64,000 nucleotides of DNA from Hyphomicrobiales bacterium (GCA_900467745.1 UBQW01000016.1:124001-188000); one strand, 5' to 3'; shown: positions 38,191-47,981, numbered from the stretch's first letter. The notes: generated by a model not told the origin, from the sequence alone. Translations and numbers: made by a program.

Positions 38191-38798
38191 AGCTCGATCC
38201 CTTCTACCTCATCGTCGACGGTGCCGACTGGATCGAGCGGCTGGTACCTGTTGGCGTCAAGTTGGTGCAACTGCGCATCAAGGATCGCTCCATGGCCGCT
38301 CTGCGCCAAGAGATCCGCAGCGCTCGGGCGATCTGCGTGCAGCATCGCTGCCAGCTGATCGTCAACGATTACTGGCAGCTGGCGATCGAGGAAGGCTGCG
38401 ATTTTGTCCATCTCGGCCAGGAGGATCTGGAAACCGCTGACCTTGCCGCCATCCGCACCTCCGGCGTCAAGCTCGGCCTGTCCACCCACGACGCGGTCGA
38501 ACTTCAGACCGCCCTCGCCGCGCGGCCCGACTATGTCGCGCTCGGTCCAGTCTACGCGACGATCCTGAAGCAGATGAAATGGGCGCCACAGGGGCTCGAG
38601 CGATTGCGTGGATGGAAAGAACGAATTGGCGACTTGCCTTTGGTGGCGATCGGCGGCCTGAACGTCGAACGCATCGAGGGCGTATTTGTCCATGGCGCAG
38701 ATAGCGCCGCTGTCGTGACCGACATCACCCGCAACGCTGATCCCGAGGCAAGAACGCGGCAATGGCTATCAGTGACCGAGCCGTGGCGATCGATATAG
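38187..38798 (+). CDS. thiE: Thiamine-phosphate synthase ThiE
   Basis: A 203-residue protein joining the pyrimidine and thiazole moieties of thiamine. It shows the ThiE pattern: [29 protein letters not shown] and [10 protein letters not shown], then VALGPVYAT and [13 protein letters not shown] at 38187 overlaps the thiG stop (ATGA); the longer frame from 38082 would run inside thiG. It completes the operon; no thiD is present here. Confidence 0.93.
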   Translation: MKLDPFYLIVDGADWIERLVPVGVKLVQLRIKDRSMAALRQEIRSARAICVQHRCQLIVNDYWQLAIEEGCDFVHLGQEDLETADLAAIRTSGVKLGLSTHDAVELQTALAARPDYVALGPVYATILKQMKWAPQGLERLRGWKERIGDLPLVAIGGLNVERIEGVFVHGADSAAVVTDITRNADPEARTRQWLSVTEPWRSI

Positions 38799-38808
38799 AG
38801 GAAGGCGG

Positions 38809-38832
38809 CCTGACAGGCTAGATATTGTCAGG
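38809..38832. terminator. Short hairpin between thiE and the acyltransferase gene
   Basis: CCTGACA (38809-38815) and TGTCAGG (38826-38832) form a perfect 7-bp stem around ten bases at the junction of two convergent genes. It overlaps the last codons of the acyltransferase gene. No T-run follows, so its role as a terminator is tentative. Confidence 0.35.
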
Positions 38833-39916
38833 ACCCGGACGGCGTCGCGGAGTTTGTTGAGCGCCTCCCCCCGACGCGTCTGTCGAGATATGACCGAACA
38901 GGCTTGTCGTATAGTTGAAAGAACAGATGGCTGGCTGCCAGTACGGCAAACACCACGACCAGCGTCTCCAGTGTGGGATTTTTTCCACCTGTAAACGCCT
39001 GAATTACGCCATTTACCCAGCAAAAGACGGGATAATGCAATGCATATATTGGATAGGATAGGTCTCCCAGATAGCGACAGAGCCTGGTCTGGGTTGCGCT
39101 GAGGTCCACACTTGAGCCAGTCCAGACAAGAGCGGGGGCAAACGCGAACTTCCACAGCAGCTTGATGGAAAATGGGGCCTCTACCTGAATGCAAAACAGC
39201 CCCAGCATCAGCAGTGCCAAGCACCAAAATAGAGCGCTGAGCGCATGGCGCTTTTTTGGCGCTAGAGCTTCGTTCAGGTGATAAATCAGCACACCTAATG
39301 AGAACGATGAACCGACATGTGCGAAACCGAGCCAGAACGTGGCTGTCGTATCGCCACCAATGCCATAAACAATGACGCAAGATGCCGAAAGAAGGAAGGT
39401 TGCAACCGCAATGGAGACTTGAGGCCCAAACCGGACAGCCCACCAGACACCGTTTGCAACCACTTCGAAAAACAGTGAAAACTGAGGTCCATTGAGTGGA
39501 AAGAGTTGCGGGCCACCTATGTTGGACGGGGCACCGAAAAAAGGCAGGTTCAAAGCGCCAGTCAAAAACGCGAGAAACAATGTCGAATACAAGATCTCGT
39601 CGGTTCGCCATACGGCTTTCGACAGAAGGTACGAGCTGCTTATCACGGTTGCCAGAACGATTATCGGCATGAACCTGATAGCGCGTTTAAGCAGAAACTC
39701 CCACAGGCTCATGGAATGGATCCGCCGGGAATATGCTACCGCTAGAACGAACCCGCTCAGGGTACAAAACATGTCGACGGACAGATTTCCGTTCGTTGCG
39801 AGCCCCGGCTCACCAAGCCATCGTTCGAGGTGGAAAAGCACGACCGACAGCGCGGCCACACCCCTAACTCCGTCGAGCGCAGGATAGTGTCTCGTTGGCT
39901 TCTGATCGCTCGTCAT
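38828..39916 (-). CDS. Acyltransferase 3 family membrane protein
   Basis: A 362-residue integral membrane protein with about ten hydrophobic segments. The start HYPALDGVRGVAALSVVLFH carries the conserved histidine and RG motif of acyltransferase family 3 (OafA/NodX type), which O-acylates sugars of surface polysaccharides or Nod factors. The middle FSLFFEVVANG and the late LGDLSYPIYALHYPV are family landmarks. It stands alone between thiE (convergent) and a 600-base gap, and its codon use looks less GC-biased than its neighbours, which may mean transfer. The acceptor is unknown. Confidence 0.9.
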   Translation of the reverse strand: MTSDQKPTRHYPALDGVRGVAALSVVLFHLERWLGEPGLATNGNLSVDMFCTLSGFVLAVAYSRRIHSMSLWEFLLKRAIRFMPIIVLATVISSSYLLSKAVWRTDEILYSTLFLAFLTGALNLPFFGAPSNIGGPQLFPLNGPQFSLFFEVVANGVWWAVRFGPQVSIAVATFLLSASCVIVYGIGGDTTATFWLGFAHVGSSFSLGVLIYHLNEALAPKKRHALSALFWCLALLMLGLFCIQVEAPFSIKLLWKFAFAPALVWTGSSVDLSATQTRLCRYLGDLSYPIYALHYPVFCWVNGVIQAFTGGKNPTLETLVVVFAVLAASHLFFQLYDKPVRSYLDRRVGGRRSTNSATPSGS

Positions 39917-40520
39917 GCTGATGGCCCCCAGCGGTCGTAACCAGTAAGGTGACAGGGTTCAATGCAGTCTGCAAATCTCTTGCTGGGCGCCACTGCATTT
40001 CGCCTCTAATGCCAGCCGGAAAAGGTGCGCGAGAGCGGTTACACTGGCTGGTATCGTCAGGTGCTCGACCCTGGAACCTGTGCACTGGCGATCGCCCGAT
40101 GCAAATGGAGCGTCGGTGTTCGCACTATTCGCACGAGGGACAATTGCTCGAAGCTGGAAGACGTTTGCGTCAATCGCCTCGAGCGATTTTAACTTGCCGA
40201 AATCGCGGCCACAAGAATACCAGGAGAGCGATAACCGATATGTCGACGTTACCGGGTATCGACGCTGTTTGCCGGTTGTTGATCATGACGAGAATTCCCT
40301 GTCCTTGCTTCGCACCTGCTGGCAATTCAGCGAGGTTGGAAAGCCACTGTTCCCGACCCTGGACCTTCGTCTGAGCCCGGCTGTGAGCGAGGTCCGGGTG
40401 TCAAAGTGGGAAACAGAACTGTGCGATTTCTTATCGGTGGCACGGGCTGTTTGCGATCGACGGCCGGGCAAATTCGGCTGGCCGGCCAGGCAGCTTGAAG
40501 ACCTCCTCCACCGTGACGGA
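39917..40520. other. Intergenic stretch without recognisable gene
   Basis: A plus-strand open frame runs from 40080 into the antisense strand of the SMP-30 gene, but it has no family features and its second half is plainly a shadow. I see no RNA gene, repeat or strong terminator here. The region may be decayed sequence around the solitary acyltransferase gene. Confidence 0.5.
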
Positions 40521-41447
40521 TCATACTCCGGTCGCATCCGTGTGACATGCCTGCCGCGGATGCGCGGCGGTCGTGTTCAGGTAGACAGCAAAAAGGCTAC
40601 GCGTCGCACAGATATACAATCTGTTCCTGGCTGGTCCCCCGAAGCTCAGATTGGCAGCCGCTTCCGGCAGGATGATCCGGCCGAGCAACGCGCCGTCTGG
40701 CGCCAGGCATTGAACGCCATCGCCAACCCCGGCCCAGATGTTGCCGTGTCGGTCGAGGCGAATGCCATCATAAATGCCAATATCGCATTCACGCAGTAAT
40801 CGTTTGTTTTCCAGAACGTTGTCATGGCCGACATCAAAGGCATAAAGTGCTGCCGGCTTACGGCCGCTGTCGACGACATAGAGTGTCCGGCCATCGGGTG
40901 AAAAAGCGATCCCGTTGGGCTGGACGAAATCCGTCAACACCGCCTTGATCGATCCGTCCGTCGCAACGCGATAGACGTTGCGACTGCCGATCTCGCTCTT
41001 GATCCGCCCGCCTTCATATTCGGTGGAGATTCCATAGGTCGGATCTGTAAACCATACCGCCTCGTCGGCAGCGACAACCACGTCGTTGGGCGAGTTCAGC
41101 CGCCGGCCTTCGAACGTGTCCGCGATCACCGTGACGCTGCCATCATGCTCCACACGTGTCACCGAGCGCGACAGATGCTCGCACGATAGCACGCGCCCCC
41201 GTGCATCGAGCGTGTGACCGTTGGTGAAGCTGGCGGTGTGCTGGAACGGGGTGACGAGGCCTGTGACCTCGTCGAAGCGCAGCACGCGGTTGTTCGGGAT
41301 GTCCGAAAAAAGCAGATAGCGGCCAGCCGGTACATAGACCGGTCCCTCCAGCCATCTTCCCTCGGAAAACAGCGTGTCCACATGAACATTCGGCAGCACG
41401 AGTTTTTCAAACCGCTCGTCGCGTACTTCGAACCATTTTGTCAGCAC
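40521..41447 (-). CDS. SMP-30/gluconolactonase family lactonase
   Basis: A 308-residue six-bladed beta-propeller of the SMP-30/LRE family, which uses one divalent metal to hydrolyse sugar lactones. WLEGPVYVPAGRYLLFSDI carries the first metal ligand (Glu), RLNSPNDVVV the conserved Asn/Asp, and FVQPNGIAFSPDG plus YDGIRLDRHGNIW the remaining ligands. The start is GTG at 41447 with GGGAGGGG five bases upstream. It is the last gene of the tetronate operon, so a tetronolactone (threono- or erythrono-lactone) is the natural guess for its substrate. Confidence 0.87.
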   Translation of the reverse strand: MLTKWFEVRDERFEKLVLPNVHVDTLFSEGRWLEGPVYVPAGRYLLFSDIPNNRVLRFDEVTGLVTPFQHTASFTNGHTLDARGRVLSCEHLSRSVTRVEHDGSVTVIADTFEGRRLNSPNDVVVAADEAVWFTDPTYGISTEYEGGRIKSEIGSRNVYRVATDGSIKAVLTDFVQPNGIAFSPDGRTLYVVDSGRKPAALYAFDVGHDNVLENKRLLRECDIGIYDGIRLDRHGNIWAGVGDGVQCLAPDGALLGRIILPEAAANLSFGGPARNRLYICATRSLFAVYLNTTAAHPRQACHTDATGV

Positions 41448-41475
41448 GTCATCCCCTCCCGTCCTGTCGATCGCC

Positions 41476-42243
41476 TCAGCGCTGCTTCAGCCATCCAAGC
41501 CCGGCAACCGTTGCGTCCGCCGGACGATATTCGCAGCCGACATAGCCCTTATAGCCAAGGCCATCGAGCGCGGCGAAAATCCTGAAGTCGTCGAGCTCTC
41601 CTGTTCCCGGCTCGTTGCGTCTGGGCACCGACGCGGTCTGCACATGCCCGATCACAGGCATTGCCCTTTCCAGGCCGACAAGCACGTCGCCGTGGATGAT
41701 TTGCCGGTGATAGATATCGAACTGCAGCTTCACGTTTGTGTGGTTCAGATCGGAGATGAAGCTGATGGCGCGGTTGAAATCGTTGAGGAAGTAACCGGGC
41801 ATGTCGCGGCCGTTGATCGGCTCGATCACGAGGCCAATCCCGTCGCGGGCCGTGGCGTCGGCAGCATAGCCGAGCGCGTCGCGGTAGGAGGCAATTGCCG
41901 CTGGATCGTTCGCATCCGCGATCCCCGCCATCATGTGCAGGAGCGGCGATCCGATGACCTTGGCATACTCGACCGCCTTGCCCACCGTCTGGCGGAATTC
42001 GTCTCGATGCTCCGGCAAGGCGGCCAGGCCACGAGCGCCGGCGGACCAATCGCCGGGCGGCATGTTGAAGAGTGCCTGTTTCAATCCGGTCGCATGGAGC
42101 CTCTCGGCAATGACGTCGGCTGGATGGTCATATGGGAAGAGATATTCGACGGCTTCGAAACCAGCGTCGGCTGCTGCCTGAAAGCGATCGAGGAACGCGT
42201 GTTCGTTGAACATCATGGTGAGGTTGGCGGCAAAACGTGGCAT
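41476..42243 (-). CDS. otnI: 2-oxo-tetronate isomerase OtnI (hydroxypyruvate isomerase family)
   Basis: A 255-residue TIM-barrel isomerase of the Hyi/OtnI family. MPRFAANLTMMFNEHAFLDR, FEAVEYLFPYD, IEPINGRDMPGYFL and LQFDIYHRQI are typical, with metal ligands Glu, Asp and His in the last three segments. OtnI converts 2-oxotetronate to 3-oxotetronate in threonate/erythronate breakdown. One base separates it from ltnD, and otnK and otnC are on the facing arm of the locus, which decides for OtnI over plain hydroxypyruvate isomerase. Confidence 0.9.
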   Translation of the reverse strand: MPRFAANLTMMFNEHAFLDRFQAAADAGFEAVEYLFPYDHPADVIAERLHATGLKQALFNMPPGDWSAGARGLAALPEHRDEFRQTVGKAVEYAKVIGSPLLHMMAGIADANDPAAIASYRDALGYAADATARDGIGLVIEPINGRDMPGYFLNDFNRAISFISDLNHTNVKLQFDIYHRQIIHGDVLVGLERAMPVIGHVQTASVPRRNEPGTGELDDFRIFAALDGLGYKGYVGCEYRPADATVAGLGWLKQR

Positions 42244-42244
42244 C

Positions 42245-43159
42245 TCAGACCTCCTTGTCCATGCCGGGCAGTTGCAGCCCGGCGATCGACGCCAGAAGGC
42301 GGGCGACGGAAGAATCGTCGTCTTGCCCCATGCCAGCCGCTTCGGTCATCAGGAAAAGCTGCAAAGCGGCGCTGGCGATCGGAAGGGGGAATTTCTGCTG
42401 CCGGCCGATGTCGGAGACGATGCCGAGATCCTTGGTGAAGATCGATACGGCGCTGTGGGGCGTGTAATCGCCGGCGACGACATGCGGAATGCGGTTTTCG
42501 AACATCCAGCTGTTGCCGGCCGATTTTGTAATGACGTCGAAGACCCGCGAGATATCGAGCCCGAGGCTCTTGGCGAAGGTGATCGCTTCGCAGGCAACGG
42601 CGATATGGACGCCCGCCAGCAGCTGGTTGACGATCTTGAAGGATGAGCCAACGCCGACATCGTCGCCGAGTTCGTAAACGGTTGATGCCATCGCATCGAG
42701 CGCCGGCCGGGCCGCGGCGAAGCTCTCGGGCGAACCCGAGGCCATGACCGTAAGCGCGCCCTGATCGGCCTTGGCCGAACCGCCACTGATCGGGGCATCG
42801 AGATAGAGGATCCCATGCTTGCCGGCCCTTTGGGCGAAGTTCTTGGCCTCCGCCGGTGAGATGGTTGCCGACGATATCACGACGGAGCCGGGCGCCAACG
42901 CCGCAACAGCGCCGTCGGGACCGAACAGGACGGCCTCTGTCTGCGCCGCGTTGACGACGACGATAACGGCGATCTGCGCATCCCTTGCGGCCATTGCCGG
43001 CGTCTGAACTGGCCTTCCGCCAGCGGCCTCGAGGCTGGAAAGGGCCGCATCGCTGATGTCGCAGCCAGAAACCGTGTGGCCGGCTCGCAGAAGCGAGCGT
43101 GCCATGCCAAGGCCCATCGAGCCCAATCCGACGATTGCTACGTGGGTGGATCCGGCCAT
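42245..43159 (-). CDS. ltnD: L-threonate dehydrogenase LtnD
   Basis: A 304-residue beta-hydroxyacid dehydrogenase. The NAD site GLGSMGLGMARSL is at the N-terminus, the substrate loop DAPISGGSAKADQG lies near residue 125, and the catalytic lysine is in SSFKIVNQLLAG (about residue 174). It should oxidise L-threonate (or D-erythronate) to 2-oxotetronate, the substrate of the next gene, otnI. Its ATG overlaps the permease stop by one base (TAATG), so transport and first oxidation are cotranslated. Confidence 0.9.
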   Translation of the reverse strand: MAGSTHVAIVGLGSMGLGMARSLLRAGHTVSGCDISDAALSSLEAAGGRPVQTPAMAARDAQIAVIVVVNAAQTEAVLFGPDGAVAALAPGSVVISSATISPAEAKNFAQRAGKHGILYLDAPISGGSAKADQGALTVMASGSPESFAAARPALDAMASTVYELGDDVGVGSSFKIVNQLLAGVHIAVACEAITFAKSLGLDISRVFDVITKSAGNSWMFENRIPHVVAGDYTPHSAVSIFTKDLGIVSDIGRQQKFPLPIASAALQLFLMTEAAGMGQDDDSSVARLLASIAGLQLPGMDKEV

Positions 43160-44139
43160 TATCGATTGTTCCTTTCAAATCTGCGTATCAGCAACATGGA
43201 GAGTATGATCAGACCGAAAACGATCTGACGGAAGGCTTCCGGCATCTGCAGCACCGAAAGAATGGAAGACAGGAGCGTGATGAACAGTGCGCCGACCACG
43301 GTTCCGGCGTAACTGCCCTTGCCACCGAGGATGGACGTTCCGCCGATGACGACAGCGGTGAGCACCGGGAGCATGTAGGCATCGCCCATACCCTGGTAGG
43401 CCTGGTTGGCGTAGCCGGCCAGAAGGATCGCACCGATGGCGGTGAAGACGCCGGCGGCCACGAAAGTCATCGTCGTCACCAGCCGTACCCTGATACCAGA
43501 GAGATACACCGCCTTTTCGGAATTGCCGGTGGCAAAAAGGTAGCGCCCATAGACAGTGCGTTTGAAGAGAAGGCCGATGACGATCATGACGGCGATCCAG
43601 AAGAGGAAAGCATTGGGGATACCAAGCGTGCGCTCGAGCGCCAGCGATATCGAAAGCGGCGGCGCCACGCCGCGCGGCTTGAAGCCGCCTGTGAAGAACA
43701 CCACCGCGCCGACGAGCATCGAGTTCATGGCCAAGGTCCAGACCATGGACGGTAGGCGGAAGAAGGCAACGCCGATGCCGTTGATCAGCCCGATCAGCGC
43801 TCCGCCGAGAAGGCCGATCGGAATGGCTACTGCCGCAACCGACGGCGTGGACGAACCAGCGACCGTGGTGGTCAACACCGCGACTGCCGTGATGCCAGCG
43901 GGCACTGAGAGGTCGATATGTCCGAGCAGGATGACGAGTGTCGCTCCGGCGGCTATCACGCCGAGAAAGGAGGCGATCTGCAATTGCTGGAGGAGATAGC
44001 CCGGACTTAGAAAGGCCGGGAAAATTATGCCGCCAATCGCCAGCAACAGGATACAGCCCGCTGTAACGACAGGAATGGCGGGATCAGCAGTGAACCGGCC
44101 AAGGAGGCGTCGGGGAAGTTCTGGGGTGATCACTGTCAT
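43159..44139 (-). CDS. Sugar-acid ABC transporter permease (RbsC-like), second permease
   Basis: A 326-residue inner-membrane permease of the ribose/autoinducer-2 class. The core VILLGHIDLSVPAGITAVAVL is near residue 75 and VVIGGTSILGGKGSYAGT near residue 255. ATG at 44139 overlaps the stop of the previous permease gene (ATGA); a longer open frame to 44451 is not used. With the neighbouring permease it forms a heterodimeric channel, unlike the single permease of the C4-polyol system at 24-25 kb. Confidence 0.9.
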   Translation of the reverse strand: MTVITPELPRRLLGRFTADPAIPVVTAGCILLLAIGGIIFPAFLSPGYLLQQLQIASFLGVIAAGATLVILLGHIDLSVPAGITAVAVLTTTVAGSSTPSVAAVAIPIGLLGGALIGLINGIGVAFFRLPSMVWTLAMNSMLVGAVVFFTGGFKPRGVAPPLSISLALERTLGIPNAFLFWIAVMIVIGLLFKRTVYGRYLFATGNSEKAVYLSGIRVRLVTTMTFVAAGVFTAIGAILLAGYANQAYQGMGDAYMLPVLTAVVIGGTSILGGKGSYAGTVVGALFITLLSSILSVLQMPEAFRQIVFGLIILSMLLIRRFERNNR

Positions 44140-45104
44140 TGTGCAAACAACTTCAAACGATTGCGAACCTTGAGAATGCCGAGCGAACCGAGCGCAATGG
44201 CAAGCGCCAATATCAGGCCCTCGAAGAATGGTTGGGCAAGTGGCGGCAGGCCAGAGAAGAACATCAAAGCGGCAACCGTCTTGAGCAGCAGCGCGCCGAC
44301 CACCACGCCAAATGGGCCGCCGATGCCCCCAGAAAGTGAGACGCCTCCGAGGACGATCGCGGCGATCGAATTGAGGGTGTAGGTCGGGCCAATCCCGGCG
44401 TCTCCGGTCAGGGTCACCATCGCTACATAAAATCCGGCCATGCCAGCGCACAGACCACCAAGTGCGTGCGCGGCGATGCGCATCCGCAGCAACGAGATGC
44501 CCGTCAGTTGCGCGGAATGCTCGGACGAGCCGAGACCGTACAAAGACAGGCCGAAAGCGGTGTAACGCAGGATCAGCGCGAAGGCGATCAACACGACGAC
44601 GATCAGTATCAACGACGTCGGCACGCCGGCGATTGAATATGTCAGCGCGTCGGAGAGGTCGCTGTTGACATCACCGCCGGGTGTCGGGCGCAGAAAGAGT
44701 GCGATGCCGGAATAGACGGCACCGGTCGCAAGCGTCGCGATAATCGGCGGAATGCGGCCGAGGGTCACGACCAGCCCGTTTATGACCCCACAGGCAAGCC
44801 CAGTCCCGATGACGGCGGCGATGCCTGGCCATAGCATGGCGCCCTCTCCCGCAAGGACATGGGAGGCGACGACATTGCTGAGCGCCACCATGGCGCCAAC
44901 CGACAGATCGATACCGCGCACAAGGACCACGAAGAACTGAGCGAACGCGGCAAAGACCAGCAGCGCGCCCTGGTTTGCCCAGATCGTCACAACATAGGTA
45001 GAAAATCCGCGCGGATGAGTGCCGACATATATCGCGAACAACACGATGAAGGCAGCAGCCGGAATGAGAAAGCGGATGTTTCGCTGAAGTGCAATGCGCG
45101 TCAT
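44136..45104 (-). CDS. Sugar-acid ABC transporter permease (RbsC-like), first permease
   Basis: A 322-residue permease with about eight hydrophobic segments. VVLVRGIDLSVGAMVALSNVV and AIVLGGVSLSGGIGGPFG are the family signatures. It overlaps both the ATPase gene upstream and the second permease downstream by four bases each (ATGA), indicating strict coupling. Confidence 0.91.
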   Translation of the reverse strand: MTRIALQRNIRFLIPAAAFIVLFAIYVGTHPRGFSTYVVTIWANQGALLVFAAFAQFFVVLVRGIDLSVGAMVALSNVVASHVLAGEGAMLWPGIAAVIGTGLACGVINGLVVTLGRIPPIIATLATGAVYSGIALFLRPTPGGDVNSDLSDALTYSIAGVPTSLILIVVVLIAFALILRYTAFGLSLYGLGSSEHSAQLTGISLLRMRIAAHALGGLCAGMAGFYVAMVTLTGDAGIGPTYTLNSIAAIVLGGVSLSGGIGGPFGVVVGALLLKTVAALMFFSGLPPLAQPFFEGLILALAIALGSLGILKVRNRLKLFAQ

Positions 45105-46636
45105 GCGGCTTCTCCTTGATCGGCATGTTCACTGCCAAGGCCCATCGCGGCCGAGATGAGGTTTTCCGGCGTCAGGGTATCGCCAGACAGTTCCCGAGCG
45201 ATGCGCCCGTGATAAAAGACGGCAACCCTCGCGCAAAGATGGACGAGCTCTTCGTAGTCGGTTGACTGCAGCACGATTGCCACGCCGGCATCTGCAAGAT
45301 CGCTCAGCAGCTGATAGATCTGCGCCTTGGTCTTGACGTCTATGCCGCGGGTCGGATCGAGCAGGAGGAGACAACGCGGCTTCAGGGCAAGCCATTTGGC
45401 CAAAAGAACCTTCTGCTGGTTGCCGCCAGACAGTGAGGAGACCGGATCGGACATCTGTCCGTAGACGAGCTCAAGGCGGTGGAGCAGAGCCTCGTAGTGA
45501 GCCTCGCGCGCCACATTGTCGCTCGACAGGATACCGTCGCGCCCGATGCCCGCCAGGCGCATGTTGTCCTCGATGGAAAGGCCCGGAATCATCCCCTCCG
45601 TCTTTCGGTCTTCAGGGATGAAGGCGATGCCGACATCTGCGGCTTTGGCACGGAAGGGCGAGCGCCGGTTGAATGGTTTGCCAGCAATCTCGACTGCACC
45701 CGACACCCCGTTGAGGATGCCGAAGATAGCTTCAAGCACTCGCTGCTGCCCCTGCCCCTCCAGACCGCCAAGACCATAGATTTCGCCGGGACGCACATCG
45801 AAGGTGACATCGTCAAGTTCGCCAGCCCATGACATGTGTCGCACACTCAGAAGCGGTGCGACGTCCGCTGGAACCGCGGGCCGTCTTTGCGGAAACAGTT
45901 GCTCCATCGACTGTCCGATCATCAACGAGACGATCCCCTGGTGATCGACAGTTCCAGCCGAGAAGGTCTTCACATGGGCGCCATTGCGGAAGACAGAGAT
46001 GCGGTCGGCCAGCGCATGAACCTCGTGGAAGCGATGCGATATGAACAGCACGCACGTGCCCTGATCGCGCAGCCGGCGTATGACGGAGAATACGCGCTCG
46101 ACTGCGTCGGCGCCCAACGCTGATGTTGCCTCGTCCAGGATCAGCAGTCGCGGCTTCTGATAGAGCGCCTTGGCGATTTCGACGAGTTGGCGTTCGGCAA
46201 GCGTGAGTTCGCTGATCAGACTGTCGAGCCGAATGCGCTCTGCACCGATCATTGCCAGGCAGGCCGCCGCATCACGGTAGGCTGCGCGCCGGACGAAACC
46301 GAACATGGTCCGTGGGCGCGCCAGGACGATATTGTCGCCAACGGTGAGGCTTGGCATCAGCGAGAGCTCCTGGAACATGCACACGATGCCATGGTTTGCC
46401 GCATCGCGCGTGCCGGAGAAGCTGACGGGCACGCCGTCGAGCCGGATCGTTCCTGATGTTGGCGCTATGACGCCGGAGAGAAGCTTCATCAGGGTCGACT
46501 TCCCGGCGCCGTTTTCGCCGAGGATCGCATGGATTGTCCCGGCCTCGCAGGTGAAATCGACATCTCTGAGCGCCGTCACAGCGCCGTAGGTCTTTGATAT
46601 GCCCGCGAGTGCAATCAGGGGGGAATTATCTGTCAT
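45101..46636 (-). CDS. Sugar-acid ABC transporter ATP-binding protein (RbsA/MglA-like)
   Basis: A 511-residue double ATPase. The first domain has GENGAGKST, LTLAERQLVEIAKAL and LLILDEATSALG (Ala for the usual Pro after DE). The second has the degenerate Walker A GLEGQGQQR, LSGGNQQKVLLAKWL and CLLLLDPTRGIDVK, where the catalytic Glu of DEPTRG is missing (LLDPTRG). So only the first site seems able to hydrolyse ATP, which is common in this family. It follows the binding-protein gene after 57 bases. Confidence 0.91.
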   Translation of the reverse strand: MTDNSPLIALAGISKTYGAVTALRDVDFTCEAGTIHAILGENGAGKSTLMKLLSGVIAPTSGTIRLDGVPVSFSGTRDAANHGIVCMFQELSLMPSLTVGDNIVLARPRTMFGFVRRAAYRDAAACLAMIGAERIRLDSLISELTLAERQLVEIAKALYQKPRLLILDEATSALGADAVERVFSVIRRLRDQGTCVLFISHRFHEVHALADRISVFRNGAHVKTFSAGTVDHQGIVSLMIGQSMEQLFPQRRPAVPADVAPLLSVRHMSWAGELDDVTFDVRPGEIYGLGGLEGQGQQRVLEAIFGILNGVSGAVEIAGKPFNRRSPFRAKAADVGIAFIPEDRKTEGMIPGLSIEDNMRLAGIGRDGILSSDNVAREAHYEALLHRLELVYGQMSDPVSSLSGGNQQKVLLAKWLALKPRCLLLLDPTRGIDVKTKAQIYQLLSDLADAGVAIVLQSTDYEELVHLCARVAVFYHGRIARELSGDTLTPENLISAAMGLGSEHADQGEAA

Positions 46637-46693
46637 CGATCTATCCGTGATCCGGCCGGAGCATGGGCAGCGCCCTGCCCCGGCCTTCCTCGA

Positions 46694-47821
46694 TCAGGTA
46701 TTGTCAGGCTTCTGGCCGAGAAGCTCTTCCGGCGTGAAAACCGGGAAGCAATTCGGGTAGCCCGTTGTCGTGTAGAAGGTGTCCGGCAGCTTCGGGAAGA
46801 AGTCCGCCCCTTCCTTCAGCTCGGCATTGTCCTTGCTTGGGATCGGCAGGAAGATCTTCTGCGGCAGGGCATTGCCCTCAAGCAGCGAGACGATTGCCTC
46901 CAGCGAAACCGACGACATGACCGGAGCCTGCGCCGCTGTCACACCAGGATACTTGCCTTCGGCAAGCAGCCGCCGCGTGCCGTTGCCGGCATCGCCGCCG
47001 AAGGGGACGACCGGGTGGCTGGCGTTCTTCATGGCGTTGAGGGCGCCGATCGAGCCTTCCTGCACCATCACGCCATCAAACTGACCATTGGTCGCGATCG
47101 CGTCCGCGGTCACCTTCTGCACCGTGCCGGCATCCCAGTTTCCCACGACCTGCACCACCTTGAGACCAGCTTCCTTGTCGAGCACCGAGCGCATGCCATC
47201 GTGGTTGTCGCGGTCCGTCGCGTTGCCCGGAAGACCCGAGACTTCGAGCACGCTGCCTTCGACCTTGCCCTTGGCTTTCTTGATGGCATCCACCACGGCC
47301 TGGGCCTTCATCTTTCCGAGTTCGAACTGGTTCTCGTTGACCTGGACGATCTCGTCGGTATCAAGCACGTTATCGAAAGGGACAAGAACGGTGCCGGCTT
47401 GCGCGGCACGCTTGATTACTGCCTTGAATGCCGTCGGATTGACGGCGATGAAGCTGATGCCGTCATAGCCGGCGGCGATGAAATTATCGATGGCGGCGAT
47501 CTGCGCGGCGCTGTCGTTACCCACAGATACCACCGTGAACTCGGCGAGCTTTGCCTTGTTTTCCGGGCGCGCGGCCCAAGCTTTGGCACCCTGAATGGCG
47601 GTGACGCGCCAGTCATTGCCTGCAAAGCCGTTTACGAAGGCGATCTTGTATGGTCCCTCGCGCTTCTCGTAGCGGATGACCTTCTTGTTGTCAGGTGCCG
47701 GCGAGAAGCACTCCGGCCGAAACGTGTCTTCTGCATGCGCTGCGGACCAAACCCCTGACAGGGTCGTAAATGCGCACAGTGACGCCGCCATCGCGGCGAC
47801 GGCTCTCCGATTATTCTTCAC
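46694..47821 (-). CDS. Sugar-acid ABC transporter substrate-binding protein
   Basis: A 375-residue periplasmic binding protein of the ribose-type family, somewhat longer than usual. The signal peptide ends near SAAHAEDTF. YKIAFVNGFAGNDWRVTAIQ opens the first lobe, and NFIAAGYDGISFIAVNPTAF plus GVMVQEGSIGALNAM line the pocket. Two extra cysteines (ECFSPAP at the start, YPNCFPV near the end) could form a disulfide joining the termini. It is the first gene of the seven-gene tetronate arm and is divergent from lacI, so threonate or a relative is the likely ligand. Confidence 0.9.
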   Translation of the reverse strand: MKNNRRAVAAMAASLCAFTTLSGVWSAAHAEDTFRPECFSPAPDNKKVIRYEKREGPYKIAFVNGFAGNDWRVTAIQGAKAWAARPENKAKLAEFTVVSVGNDSAAQIAAIDNFIAAGYDGISFIAVNPTAFKAVIKRAAQAGTVLVPFDNVLDTDEIVQVNENQFELGKMKAQAVVDAIKKAKGKVEGSVLEVSGLPGNATDRDNHDGMRSVLDKEAGLKVVQVVGNWDAGTVQKVTADAIATNGQFDGVMVQEGSIGALNAMKNASHPVVPFGGDAGNGTRRLLAEGKYPGVTAAQAPVMSSVSLEAIVSLLEGNALPQKIFLPIPSKDNAELKEGADFFPKLPDTFYTTTGYPNCFPVFTPEELLGQKPDNT

Positions 47822-47866
47822 GGTGTTTTCCTCCCGAAAACCTTAAAAACGCTCCCAAAAGCACTA

Positions 47867-47937
47867 TCTCAGCGCTAACATAAAAATAATAAGCACATCC
47901 TCTAGCAATCTTCAAGCGAAATATGTTAGCGCTGAGA
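47867..47937. promoter_or_regulatory. Two LacI-type operators between the tetronate arms
   Basis: TCTCAGCGCTAACATA (47867-47882) and TATGTTAGCGCTGAGA (47922-47937) are exact reverse complements of each other. Each contains a quasi-palindrome around AGCGCT, the usual LacI/GalR core. Centres are 57 bases apart, with one site near each divergent start. The neighbouring LacI-family protein should bind both and could loop the DNA. Confidence 0.8.
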
Positions 47938-47981
47938 CACCGAATTTGGCTTCAATCTCTTGCCGCGGAAAGGAGGGCCTT

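Noticed and set aside
40080..40799. A 239-codon plus-strand open frame
   Set aside because: The second half is antisense to the SMP-30 gene and the first half has no similarity to any family I know.
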